From contig NZ_JAARML010000001.1 in NCBI RefSeq assembly GCF_011759375.1, positions 434,001 to 498,000 on the forward strand: a stretch of 64,000 nucleotides of DNA. The letters run 5' to 3'. Below the pieces are notes generated by a model. It had not been told where the DNA came from, did not search any database, and was given only the letters and a program-made list of their open reading frames with translations. Shown here piece after piece: positions 16,354 to 24,060 of this stretch (its first letter is position 1; the number at the start of each line of letters is the position of its first letter). A program made the translations under genes and the position numbers. Origin of the DNA: Paraflavitalea devenefica (GTDB lineage Bacteria > Bacteroidota > Bacteroidia > Chitinophagales > Chitinophagaceae).

Positions 16354-17187
16354 ATGAGCATATTTGAGGCTATTATCATCGCTATAGTAGAAGGCATTAC
16401 TGAATATCTCCCCATCTCTTCCACCGGGCATATGATCATCGCCAGCAGCCTGATGGATATTCACAAACAGGAGTTTACCAAGTTATTTGAAGTAGCGGTC
16501 CAGTTGGGCGCTATTCTCGCCGTGGTAGTCCTGTATTGGAAGAAGTTTTTCGACTTTAAACGCTGGCAGTTTTATGTGAAACTGATCATTGCGGTGATAC
16601 CCGCTATTGCGTTAGGCGCCTTATTCTCTGATAAGATTGATGCTTTACTGGAAAGTCCGACCACGGTAGCCATCTCGCTGCTGGTGGGGGGCGTTTTCCT
16701 GTTGTTTGTTGATAAGATCTTTAACCAGCAGGCCGGCCAGCGGATTGAGACCGAGCCGGACATCAGCAATGGGAAAGCTTTTGCTGTTGGCCTGTGGCAG
16801 TGCGTGGCGATGATACCGGGCGTAAGCCGCAGTGCCGCTACAATTATTGGTGGCATGCAACAAAAGCTGAGCAGGAAGTTGGCGGCAGAATTCTCCTTTT
16901 TCCTGGCGGTGCCTACGATGTGTGCGGCCAGCGGCTATTCCCTGTTTGTAAAAGACTGGGATGGTTCCGGCACGGCACAAAAAGGATATGAGCTTCTCCT
17001 GAGCTCATCCGATAATTTGTATGCTTTTATTGTAGGTAATATTGTTGCTTTCGTGGTGGCCATGCTGGCCATCCGTTTTTTTATTGGCTTTTTACAGAAA
17101 CGTGGTTTCCGTTTATTCGGCTGGTACCGCATTATTGCCGGTATTGTATTGCTGATCCTGATCTTTACCCAGGTGATTACAGAGTAG
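16354..17187 (+). CDS. uppP: Undecaprenyl-diphosphatase UppP (BacA)
   Basis: UppP dephosphorylates undecaprenyl pyrophosphate to recycle the lipid carrier for peptidoglycan and O-antigen synthesis, and overproduction gives bacitracin resistance in other bacteria. The 277-residue polytopic protein has both signature segments: EGITEYLPISSTGHMI (residues 13-28) and IPGVSRSAATII (about 156-167). It has about eight membrane helices. It starts at ATG 16354, 23 bases after the DUF3098 gene, so the two are likely co-transcribed. Confidence 0.96.
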   Translation: MSIFEAIIIAIVEGITEYLPISSTGHMIIASSLMDIHKQEFTKLFEVAVQLGAILAVVVLYWKKFFDFKRWQFYVKLIIAVIPAIALGALFSDKIDALLESPTTVAISLLVGGVFLLFVDKIFNQQAGQRIETEPDISNGKAFAVGLWQCVAMIPGVSRSAATIIGGMQQKLSRKLAAEFSFFLAVPTMCAASGYSLFVKDWDGSGTAQKGYELLLSSSDNLYAFIVGNIVAFVVAMLAIRFFIGFLQKRGFRLFGWYRIIAGIVLLILIFTQVITE

Positions 17188-17233
17188 CAGGCCCCTGAGG
17201 TGTGGTGACAAACATGTTATAAACCCTTCTGCC

Positions 17234-18529
17234 ATGCAAACAGCTTCCAAAAAGGTGATCAACGGATGGGCCATGTATGACTGGGCCAATTCGGTGTACA
17301 ACCTGGTTATTACGACGACTTTCTTCCCTGCCTATTATGCCTTTGTTACTTCGACTAAAAACTTTCCGGATGGTGTGCCATTCCTGGGAAGGCATTTTGT
17401 CAATACAGCACTGAAAGATTATGTCCTTGCTTTCGGCTTTTTATTGATTGCATTGCTTTCTCCCATTCTTTCATCAATGGCGGATTACCGGGGCAGTAAA
17501 AAGAATTTCATGCGCTTTTTCTGTTATATGGGTGCATTGAGCTGCTCAATTATGTTCTTTTTCGATAAGGACAATGTAACGCTGGGGTTACTATGCTTTA
17601 TGTTTGCCGGCATTGGTTTTTATGGCAGCCAGGTATTTTATAACTCCTATTTACCGGAAATAGCTGCCGAGCAAGACAGGGACCGGGTGAGCGCCAAGGG
17701 ATATTCTTTTGGATATGTTGGCAGTGTATTGATGCAGCTTGTCGGCTTTGGGCTTGTATTGGCCATACCAGATAGTCCATTACCGCTTAAACTTACTTTC
17801 TTACTTGTAGGCGTCTGGTGGATCGCGTTTGCCCAGATCACTTTTAAAGCACTGCCGGAGAGTAATAAATCTGAGCGAAAGGCAAGAAAGAATGTATTGG
17901 CAAATGGTTTTCATGAATTGCAGATCGTCTGGAAACAGATCAAAGCAATGCCGGTACTTCGCAATTTCCTGGCTGCCTTTTTCCTGTATAGTATGGGTGT
18001 ACAAACAGTGATGCTGATAGCTATAGATTTTGGCATTAAAATATTACACCTGGAAGACACAAAACTGATCATTACAGCAGTGATCATACAGTTGGTGGCA
18101 ATCATAGGCGCTATAGGCATGTCGCGTCTGTCTGTCCGGTATGGTAATATAAGGGTGCTGATCGCAACAGTGGTATTATGGATAGGAGTATGCCTGACGG
18201 CTTATTTCATTACTACCGAGATTCATTTTTATATACTGGCTGCACTAGTAGGCCTGGTAATGGGTGGTATACAATCCATGAGCCGCTCTACCTACGCCAA
18301 ACTGATGCCTGAAACCAAGGATACGGCATCCTTCTTTAGCTTTTATGATGTGACGGAAAAGCTGGCTATTGTGATCGGGCTGTTCAGCTTTGGTATTATT
18401 GAAGACTTTACAGAACATCATGGTGGCATGCGGAACTCCGTATTGATCCTGGTTGTATTTTTTGTGTTGGGACTGTTAATGCTTTTCTATACTGCCCACA
18501 AGCAAAGAAAGGCGCAGATCCGGTTATAA
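17234..18529 (+). CDS. MFS transporter, UMF1/Atg22-like
   Basis: A 431-residue twelve-helix permease. The start INGWAMYDWANSVYNLVITT is the signature of the UMF1 branch of the major facilitator superfamily (related to fungal vacuolar effluxer Atg22), and the conserved SMADYRGSKKNFMRFF loop follows helix two. Substrates of bacterial members are not established; amino-acid export is a guess from Atg22. It begins 46 bases after uppP and ends 16 bases before the metallo-hydrolase gene, so the run from ftsX onward may be one transcript. Confidence 0.88.
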   Translation: MQTASKKVINGWAMYDWANSVYNLVITTTFFPAYYAFVTSTKNFPDGVPFLGRHFVNTALKDYVLAFGFLLIALLSPILSSMADYRGSKKNFMRFFCYMGALSCSIMFFFDKDNVTLGLLCFMFAGIGFYGSQVFYNSYLPEIAAEQDRDRVSAKGYSFGYVGSVLMQLVGFGLVLAIPDSPLPLKLTFLLVGVWWIAFAQITFKALPESNKSERKARKNVLANGFHELQIVWKQIKAMPVLRNFLAAFFLYSMGVQTVMLIAIDFGIKILHLEDTKLIITAVIIQLVAIIGAIGMSRLSVRYGNIRVLIATVVLWIGVCLTAYFITTEIHFYILAALVGLVMGGIQSMSRSTYAKLMPETKDTASFFSFYDVTEKLAIVIGLFSFGIIEDFTEHHGGMRNSVLILVVFFVLGLLMLFYTAHKQRKAQIRL

Positions 18530-18545
18530 TGAATACCTTGTAGTC

Positions 18546-19385
18546 ATGAAGTTATACACGATCCATACCGGCAATTTTAAGCTGGACGGCGGCGCGATGT
18601 TTGGCGTGGTGCCCAAGAGCATCTGGAACAAACTGAACCCGGCAGATGAAAACAATCTATGCAGTTGGGCCATGCGCTGTCTGCTGATCGAGGAAGGCAA
18701 CCGGCTGATACTGGTAGACAATGGCATCGGTAATAAACAGGATGCCAAATTCATGGGACATTATTACCTGCATGGCGATGATTCGCTGGATGCATCCCTC
18801 CATAAGCTGGGCATTGACCGGAACGATATAACAGATGTATTCCTTACCCACCTGCATTTTGATCATTGCGGCGGCAGTATTGTACGGGAAGGAGATCAAC
18901 TGGTACCTGCTTTTAAGAATGCTGTATACTGGAGTAACCTGAAACACTGGGAATGGGCTACCCAACCCAATGAACGGGAGAAAGCTTCATTCCTGAAAGA
19001 AAATATATTACCGATAGAACAGAGCGGGCAGTTAAAGTTTGTAGAGCCTACCAACGGCATTTCTTTTACTGAGCATATTTCCATCCGTTTTGTGAACGGG
19101 CATACCGATGCGATGATGCTGCCGCAGATCCTTTATAAGGACCGTACGCTCGTTTTTATGGCCGACCTGCTGCCTTCTACCGGACATATCCCCCTGCCCT
19201 ATGTAATGGCCTATGATATGTTTCCCCTGACCACGCTACTGGAAAAGAAACAATTCCTGCAGGAAGCGCTGGAGAATGATTATATCCTCTTTTTTGAACA
19301 TGATCCGGTCAACGAATGCTGTACCCTTCAAGGGACAGAAAGGGGTATACGGCAGAAAGAAGTGTTCAGGCTGGCGGAGATCTGA
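18546..19385 (+). CDS. MBL-fold metallo-hydrolase
   Basis: A 279-residue soluble metallo-beta-lactamase-fold enzyme. The metal-binding HxHxDH motif is THLHFDHCGG (about residues 98-107); the second histidine is in NGHTDAM and the bridging aspartate in FMADLLPS. It resembles the quinone-hydrolase/lactonase-like branch (AttM/AiiB-like), but substrate cannot be read from sequence. Start is ATG 18546, 16 bases after the transporter. The stop codon runs directly into a heptamer repeat at 19384-19407. Confidence 0.85.
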   Translation: MKLYTIHTGNFKLDGGAMFGVVPKSIWNKLNPADENNLCSWAMRCLLIEEGNRLILVDNGIGNKQDAKFMGHYYLHGDDSLDASLHKLGIDRNDITDVFLTHLHFDHCGGSIVREGDQLVPAFKNAVYWSNLKHWEWATQPNEREKASFLKENILPIEQSGQLKFVEPTNGISFTEHISIRFVNGHTDAMMLPQILYKDRTLVFMADLLPSTGHIPLPYVMAYDMFPLTTLLEKKQFLQEALENDYILFFEHDPVNECCTLQGTERGIRQKEVFRLAEI

Positions 19386-19407
19386 AGTCAGAAGTCTGAA
19401 GTCTGAA
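19384..19407. repeat. Heptamer repeat at a stop codon
   Basis: GAAGTCA, GAAGTCT, GAAGTCT and a partial unit, starting on the last bases of the metallo-hydrolase stop codon. It fills the 28-nt gap between two convergent genes. Confidence 0.8.
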
Positions 19408-19413
19408 AATCTT

Positions 19414-20223
19414 TTACCGTAACTCGATCAGTGATGTAAAGTCGTGGCGAAGATTGCGCTGGCTGATGAGGTCTACTTTCACACTACCTACAGAGATGGG
19501 GCTTTCCACCCGCAGTGGTACGTGGTTTTTGTCATCACTTACCCATACGGTCATTTTCTCACCTCCTTCAAAGATGGTGCCCTTGATGAGCAGGGGCTTG
19601 AATTTGATGGCCCTGAATTTTCCGTATTTGGTCTTGACTGTTTCCTTGCCCAGGTAACGGATGTACATTTCAAAGACTTCTTTATCGAGGAATAAAGAGA
19701 AGGTGATCTTATCGTTGGGCTTGTATTTGCTGAAGTCAATGTTGCGTGCATAATAGATGGCGCTTAATACATCCTGCACACATTCCGGCGTTTTGAACAC
19801 ACCATCATTGGTAATGGCCGTATTGGTGGTTTTATTGAAGGTAACGGTCTCGTATTTCTTATAGCTGCCTTCGTTTACGTTGCGTATAAAACGGTAAGGC
19901 TGGAAGGTAGCCGTATCGATATAGGTTTCATATTTATCCCGCACTTTGAAGACCCCATCATAAAAACTATAGGTTTTACCCTCTCCTGTTATGTGGTATA
20001 CCGGCTTATTGTTGAGGTTTTCAATGTTAGACCTGAAGGTGGCTTCACCCGCCCCGAAATAAGCGCCTATAACGGTATAAAAGACTTTATAGGTCAATAT
20101 TTCGCTGGCCTGGTAAGCAGTGTTACGGATGTCGCAAAAGCCATCGCCTGAACCGTTACCTGCCCGGAGCGGGAAACTGATCACCACGAGCAGAAAGAAA
20201 GCCAAAGGTCGGTAGAGTTTCAT
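19414..20223 (-). CDS. Exported DUF3108 domain protein
   Basis: A 269-residue protein with an N-terminal signal peptide (FFLLVVISFPLRAG). The body matches DUF3108: ILTYKVFYTVIGAYFGAGEA near the start, PYRFIRNVNEGSYKKYE in the middle, and KMTVWVSDDKNHVPLRVES close to the end. DUF3108 proteins are periplasmic or outer-membrane-associated beta-sheet proteins without a settled role. Start is ATG 20223. It precedes no obvious partner; the membrane-protein gene upstream (20282) is on the same strand and separated by 58 bases, so the two may be co-transcribed. Confidence 0.87.
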   Translation of the reverse strand: MKLYRPLAFFLLVVISFPLRAGNGSGDGFCDIRNTAYQASEILTYKVFYTVIGAYFGAGEATFRSNIENLNNKPVYHITGEGKTYSFYDGVFKVRDKYETYIDTATFQPYRFIRNVNEGSYKKYETVTFNKTTNTAITNDGVFKTPECVQDVLSAIYYARNIDFSKYKPNDKITFSLFLDKEVFEMYIRYLGKETVKTKYGKFRAIKFKPLLIKGTIFEGGEKMTVWVSDDKNHVPLRVESPISVGSVKVDLISQRNLRHDFTSLIELR

Positions 20224-20281
20224 GTAACAATCTTATTCTTAATAATGTATCAAAATCAATACTGCCTGAATTCCTGCGCTT

Positions 20282-21238
20282 TTATTTGTTCCTGAAGATA
20301 CGGATTCCTAAAATTAGCAAACTCCCTATCAATGCAGGTATTACCAAATTGATAATCCATACAGACAACGAAGTGGCTAATACCCCCCATGTATTGGTAC
20401 TAAAAAACTGTACCACTTCAATGCTGGCCTTCCAACGTACACCCAGTTCGGTAATGACCGCGATGGTGGGTACCACGGCCAGCACCAGGAAGACCACCCC
20501 TATGGAGGCCAATACCTGTCCGGGGGTTAAGGATACATCAAAAACCGCAAAGAGCAAATAGTATTGCCCGATGAATACGAAATACCGGGCTACAGATAAA
20601 GACAAGATGCGCAGCAGGATAGTTGCGTTAAAGGAATCTAAAACACGGATATGCCGTACAAACCGCTCGATCTTTGGTATTTTTTCGATCCACCTCACCA
20701 GCCACGCTAATCGAAAATAAAATAATGTTAAAACGAGCGCACCCGCTGCGGTAATGTACAGGAGGGTATTGATCCAGAATACCAGGGACCCATCGCCCGG
20801 CTGTTTTTGGGCAATTACCCCTTTCATGTATAGCAATCCTCCCAATCCGGCAAAAAGGGTCACCAGCAACTGCGCAATACTGCACACAATGGTGAGTGAA
20901 ATAGCCTGGATACGCTTATTTTCTTCGATGTACAGTATGCGGCCTACATATTCCCCGATGCGGTTGGGTGTAAAGAAAGCCATGGTAGTACCGGTAAAGA
21001 TGGCTTTTAGCGACTGTACCAGGGAAATAGGCTGTATCCGCCGGATGACCACCTGCCATTTGCGGGCTTCAATGCCCCAGTTTACCAGCATTAAGATCAC
21101 TGCAAGCCATAATTTCCATATTCCTGGTCCGGTAAAAGCCTGCTGAATGTGCAAAAATGATCCCTTCCAATTGGGCTGGCGTTGCAATTGATGGTAAATG
21201 GACCCCGCCAGGAGGCAGAACACCAACGGGCCGATCAC
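20282..21238 (-). CDS. Lysylphosphatidylglycerol-synthase-type membrane protein
   Basis: A polytopic protein of about 318 residues with seven or eight membrane helices and the pattern IRRIQPISLVQSLKAIFTG / FTPNRIGEYVGRILYIEE, typical of the LPG_synthase_TM (UPF0104, MprF flippase-like) family. It has no MprF catalytic domain, so a lipid-transport role is more likely than aminoacylation. The start is unusual: the ORF has no ATG; GTG at 21238 begins inside what should be the first helix, whereas CTG at 21271 would add LNKNIKIILNY, an N-terminus that looks more natural. A TAG stop lies six bases upstream of that CTG. Confidence 0.82.
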   Translation of the reverse strand: MIGPLVFCLLAGSIYHQLQRQPNWKGSFLHIQQAFTGPGIWKLWLAVILMLVNWGIEARKWQVVIRRIQPISLVQSLKAIFTGTTMAFFTPNRIGEYVGRILYIEENKRIQAISLTIVCSIAQLLVTLFAGLGGLLYMKGVIAQKQPGDGSLVFWINTLLYITAAGALVLTLFYFRLAWLVRWIEKIPKIERFVRHIRVLDSFNATILLRILSLSVARYFVFIGQYYLLFAVFDVSLTPGQVLASIGVVFLVLAVVPTIAVITELGVRWKASIEVVQFFSTNTWGVLATSLSVWIINLVIPALIGSLLILGIRIFRNK

Positions 21239-21306
21239 ATAGTTGAGGATTATTTTGATATTTTTGTTCAGTGGCTATAACTAAATGAGGTACAAAATAA
21301 ACTGAA

Positions 21307-21888
21307 TTGACCCACTCCTTGCAACACTCGCCAAAAATAATTCTTGGTATTGACCCCGGCACCCTGATGATGGGGTACAGTATTATTGCCGCCTCTACCC
21401 GCCAGATCACGGTATTAGAGATGGATGTACTGCGATTGAGCAGTAAGAAAGACCATTATGAACGGTTGCAGTTGATCCACCAGAAGATCACGGAGCTGAT
21501 CGTGACCTTTAAACCGCAATATTTTGCCATTGAGGCGCCCTTTTTCGGAAAGAACGTACAAAGTATGCTGAAGCTGGGGCGGGCCCAGGGCGTGGCGATT
21601 GCTGCGGCTATGGGAGCAGGTTTAACCGTATATGAGTACTCGCCGAAGAAGGTAAAGCAATCCATTACCGGTAACGGTAATGCCGATAAGGACCAGGTAT
21701 GGAAGATGCTGCAAAGGATCCTCCCCTTACAGGATACGGTGATTGCCCACCATGATATTTCCGACGCACTGGCCGTAGCCGTATGCCACCATTACCAGGA
21801 GCGGATGATAAAGACAGATGCAGGCAATAAGGTGAAGGGATGGGAGGCTTTCGTTAAGGCCAATCCGGGAAGAGTGAAGACGAAGTAG
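21307..21888 (+). CDS. ruvC: Holliday junction resolvase RuvC
   Basis: RuvC is the dimeric endonuclease that cuts Holliday junctions after RuvAB branch migration. The 193-residue product has the catalytic acids in GIDPGT (D16), AIEAPFFGKN and HHDISDALAVA. The start is TTG 21307; no in-frame ATG exists before the first catalytic aspartate, so a non-ATG start is required (a second TTG is 12 bases further on). The C-terminal 20 residues past the core are a basic tail. It is divergent from the LPG-type gene and convergent with the HIT gene, four bases apart. Confidence 0.94.
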   Translation: MTHSLQHSPKIILGIDPGTLMMGYSIIAASTRQITVLEMDVLRLSSKKDHYERLQLIHQKITELIVTFKPQYFAIEAPFFGKNVQSMLKLGRAQGVAIAAAMGAGLTVYEYSPKKVKQSITGNGNADKDQVWKMLQRILPLQDTVIAHHDISDALAVAVCHHYQERMIKTDAGNKVKGWEAFVKANPGRVKTK

Positions 21889-21892
21889 GATG

Positions 21893-22282
21893 TCAGAGTT
21901 TTGATACGATCTTTTGCTGTATGGCTTTTAGCTGGTCGGGGGACAGTTTTAGTTTGCCCCGGGTAAAGTTGAGGTCATCGGCGCTGTTAATGGGTATGAG
22001 GTGCAGGTGCGCATGAGGAACTTCCAGCCCTACTACAGAGATACCACAACGGTTGCAGGGGAAAACGCTTTCAATGGCATGCGCAATGGGCCGGGCAAAG
22101 GTGAGTATCTCAGCCAGGTATTGATCGGGCATGTCAAAAAACTTATCTACCTCCACTTTCGGTACTACCAGCACATGGCCTTCCACCAGCGGAAAGATGT
22201 CGAGAAAAGCAAAGAATTTATCGTTTTCTGCAATTTTATAAGAAGGTATTTCTCCGGCAATGATCTTTGAAAAAATGGTCAT
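21893..22282 (-). CDS. HIT-family nucleotide-binding hydrolase
   Basis: A 129-residue histidine-triad protein. The triad is HAHLHLIPI near residue 95, and the N-terminus TIFSKIIAGEIPSYKI is the usual Hint-type start, so ATG 22282 is chosen over an upstream extension of 23 residues. HIT proteins hydrolyse AMP-linked or dinucleoside compounds such as AMP-lysine or AppppA. It lies four bases from the convergent ruvC stop. On the same strand as greA, but a terminator (22365-22390) stands between them, so it is probably transcribed separately. Confidence 0.92.
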   Translation of the reverse strand: MTIFSKIIAGEIPSYKIAENDKFFAFLDIFPLVEGHVLVVPKVEVDKFFDMPDQYLAEILTFARPIAHAIESVFPCNRCGISVVGLEVPHAHLHLIPINSADDLNFTRGKLKLSPDQLKAIQQKIVSKL

Positions 22283-22364
22283 ACCACCCCTGATTTTGGA
22301 AATGAGATTAAGCAATGTGGATTTAAGTCGTATGAAAGACAGCCCTTTCATCCCTCAAAGCTAA

Positions 22365-22390
22365 CAAAAAACCCCGCCGGTTGGCGGGGT
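22365..22390 (-). terminator. Intrinsic terminator of greA
   Basis: ACCCCGCC (22371-22378) pairs with GGCGGGGT (22383-22390) around a four-base loop, and the minus strand continues with a run of six T. It begins eight bases past the greA stop. Confidence 0.9.
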
Positions 22391-22397
22391 TGTCAAT

Positions 22398-22871
22398 CTA
22401 TACGGTGATGTTTTCTATCTTGAATTTGACCACTCCCGCGGGGACCTGCACTTCGGCTACTTCCCCCACTGTTTTACCCAGCAATCCTTTGCCAATGGGC
22501 GAGGTGATGGATATTTTACCCAGCTTAAGATCGGCTTCTTTTTCTGAAACGATCTGGTAGGTGAGCTCCTTTTTGGTAGTCAGGTTCTTGAGCGTGACCT
22601 TGGTGAGGATAGATACTTTACTGGTATCTACGTTATCAGCTTCCAGTATACGGGCGCTGGCCAGGTCACCTTCCAGCTTTTTGATCTTTGCTTCGAGAAT
22701 GCCCTGTGCTTCCTTGGCAGCATCATACTCTGCATTTTCCTTTAAGTCGCCTTTTTCGCGTGCTTCAGCAATGGCCCGGGCAGCAGCGGGTCTGTCTACC
22801 GTGCGCATACGTAATAATTCTTCTCTCATTTGCTCAAGTGTTTCTTTACTTACATACAAAACACTGCTCAT
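22398..22871 (-). CDS. greA: Transcript-cleavage factor GreA
   Basis: GreA enters the RNA polymerase secondary channel and stimulates cleavage of backtracked RNA. The 157-residue protein has the standard layout: an N-terminal antiparallel coiled coil (about residues 5-78) whose tip GDLKENAEYD carries the catalytic acidic residues, and a C-terminal FKBP-like domain ending in PIGKGLLGKTVGEVAEV. ATG 22871 is preceded by AAGGAGG (22883-22877) with a five-base spacing. That is an unusually good Shine-Dalgarno site for this phylum. The leader contains two hairpins (see 22894-22913 and 22922-22961), suggesting control by attenuation. Confidence 0.96.
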   Translation of the reverse strand: MSSVLYVSKETLEQMREELLRMRTVDRPAAARAIAEAREKGDLKENAEYDAAKEAQGILEAKIKKLEGDLASARILEADNVDTSKVSILTKVTLKNLTTKKELTYQIVSEKEADLKLGKISITSPIGKGLLGKTVGEVAEVQVPAGVVKFKIENITV

Positions 22872-22893
22872 AAAAACCTCCTTTTTTTAACCT

Positions 22894-22913
22894 GGAAGCG
22901 CCTGGGGGCTTCC
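22894..22913 (-). other. Hairpin directly upstream of the greA Shine-Dalgarno
   Basis: GGAAGC (22894-22899) pairs with GCTTCC (22908-22913) around an eight-base loop. On the transcript it ends 10 bases before AAGGAGG and could compete with, or stabilise, the leader structure. Confidence 0.55.
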
Positions 22914-22921
22914 GTAAACAG

Positions 22922-22961
22922 AAAAAAAGAACAACGCCTCAGGTATCCCGCTGAAGCGTTG
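22922..22961 (-). terminator. Terminator-like hairpin in the greA leader
   Basis: On the minus strand CAACGCTTCAG is followed, after an eight-base loop, by CTGAGGCGTTG and then TTCTTTTTTT. The stem has one mismatch. It lies about 50 bases before greA and 157 bases after the dehydrogenase stop, so it either ends that gene's transcript or attenuates a greA transcript started at about 22975. Confidence 0.75.
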
Positions 22962-22979
22962 CATGATTGTGTACTAAAG

Positions 22980-22987
22980 CAAAAGTA
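22980..22987 (-). promoter_or_regulatory. Candidate -7 box upstream of the greA leader hairpin
   Basis: TACTTTTG on the minus strand matches TAnnTTTG. A TTG lies 22 bases further upstream, slightly far for a -33 element. A start here would place the terminator-like hairpin inside the leader. Confidence 0.45.
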
Positions 22988-23117
22988 TGACTTATTTCGA
23001 AATAGTATTCAATACTGCCCGGAATATTGTTCCTAACGGCAACTGGCTTCACCTGGCAGCCCCTCCTGCATAAGGCGTTATTATTCAGCCTTATTTAGTG
23101 TAGCGTATACACATTTA

Positions 23118-24041
23118 TCAAACCCCCAGCTTGTCCAATACCACTTTAGCCATTTTATAAAAGGCTTCATGGCTATAGCCGGCAATATGGGGAGTTATTA
23201 ACACATTGGGCTGGGCCAGCAGCCAGTCGAGCTGTTGTTTTTCCTCCTCTGTATAGGCAGGTAGCTTTTCATTCTCCAGTACATCCAGGGCCGCTCCCGC
23301 GATCTTACCATTTTTCAATGCCCTGATGAGTGCAGCAGTATGGTGCACTTTACCCCGGGAGGTATTGATAAAGTAAGGAGTCCGTTCCAGGGCTTCGAAG
23401 AAATCATCATTGGCATAATGATAGGTTTCATCGGTTAAAGGCAGGTGCATACTGATCACATCAGCATACCGCGCCACCTGGCTGGCATTGGCCTCTTTGA
23501 TCAACCCTTTGGCAAAGCCGAATTTGTATTTGTCATGAGCCAGGATGGTAACATCAAAGGAAGCGAGCACTTTGGCAAAAGCGCTGCCGGTATTGCCAAA
23601 GCCAATGATGCCCACTGTTTTACCGGTGAGCTCGGTGCCACGGTTAGCGTCACGGACCCATTTACCTTCCCGTATTTCCTGCATGCTGCTGTTCATTTTG
23701 TTCATGAGGCTCAGCAACATGCCCAGCGCCTGCTCGGCTACTGCATTGCGGTTACCTTCCGGGCTGCTTACGCAGGTGATGCCTTTGCTTTCGGCATAGG
23801 GCACATCAATCAGCTCCATGCCACTGCCCAACCGGCCGATCCACTGTAGCTTCTCCGCCCTGTCGAGCATAGGCTTATCTATTTTCAACCGGGTGGTAAC
23901 GATGAGGCCGGCAGCTTCTCCTACCTGTTGTAATAATTCCTCATAGGTGATCTGCGGGAGGTACTCTACCGCAAATCCTTTCAACTGCAATTGTTCCACG
24001 AGGTAACTGTGCACTTTGGCCGTAACTATAACTTTCTTCAT
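23118..24041 (-). CDS. D-2-hydroxyacid dehydrogenase family protein
   Basis: A 307-residue NAD-dependent dehydrogenase. The cofactor domain has [15 protein letters not shown] (about residues 143-157), and the catalytic arginine, glutamate and histidine are seen in [21 protein letters not shown] and TPHIAGYS. The N-terminal substrate domain is the SerA/phosphoglycerate-dehydrogenase-like form without a regulatory ACT domain. It may act on 3-phosphoglycerate or another 2-hydroxyacid; no serine-pathway gene is adjacent. Start is ATG 24041, 19 bases after the S9 peptidase stop on the same strand, so the two may be co-transcribed. Confidence 0.88.
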   Translation of the reverse strand: MKKVIVTAKVHSYLVEQLQLKGFAVEYLPQITYEELLQQVGEAAGLIVTTRLKIDKPMLDRAEKLQWIGRLGSGMELIDVPYAESKGITCVSSPEGNRNAVAEQALGMLLSLMNKMNSSMQEIREGKWVRDANRGTELTGKTVGIIGFGNTGSAFAKVLASFDVTILAHDKYKFGFAKGLIKEANASQVARYADVISMHLPLTDETYHYANDDFFEALERTPYFINTSRGKVHHTAALIRALKNGKIAGAALDVLENEKLPAYTEEEKQQLDWLLAQPNVLITPHIAGYSHEAFYKMAKVVLDKLGV

Positions 24042-24060
24042 TACTGCTACACTATCTTAT

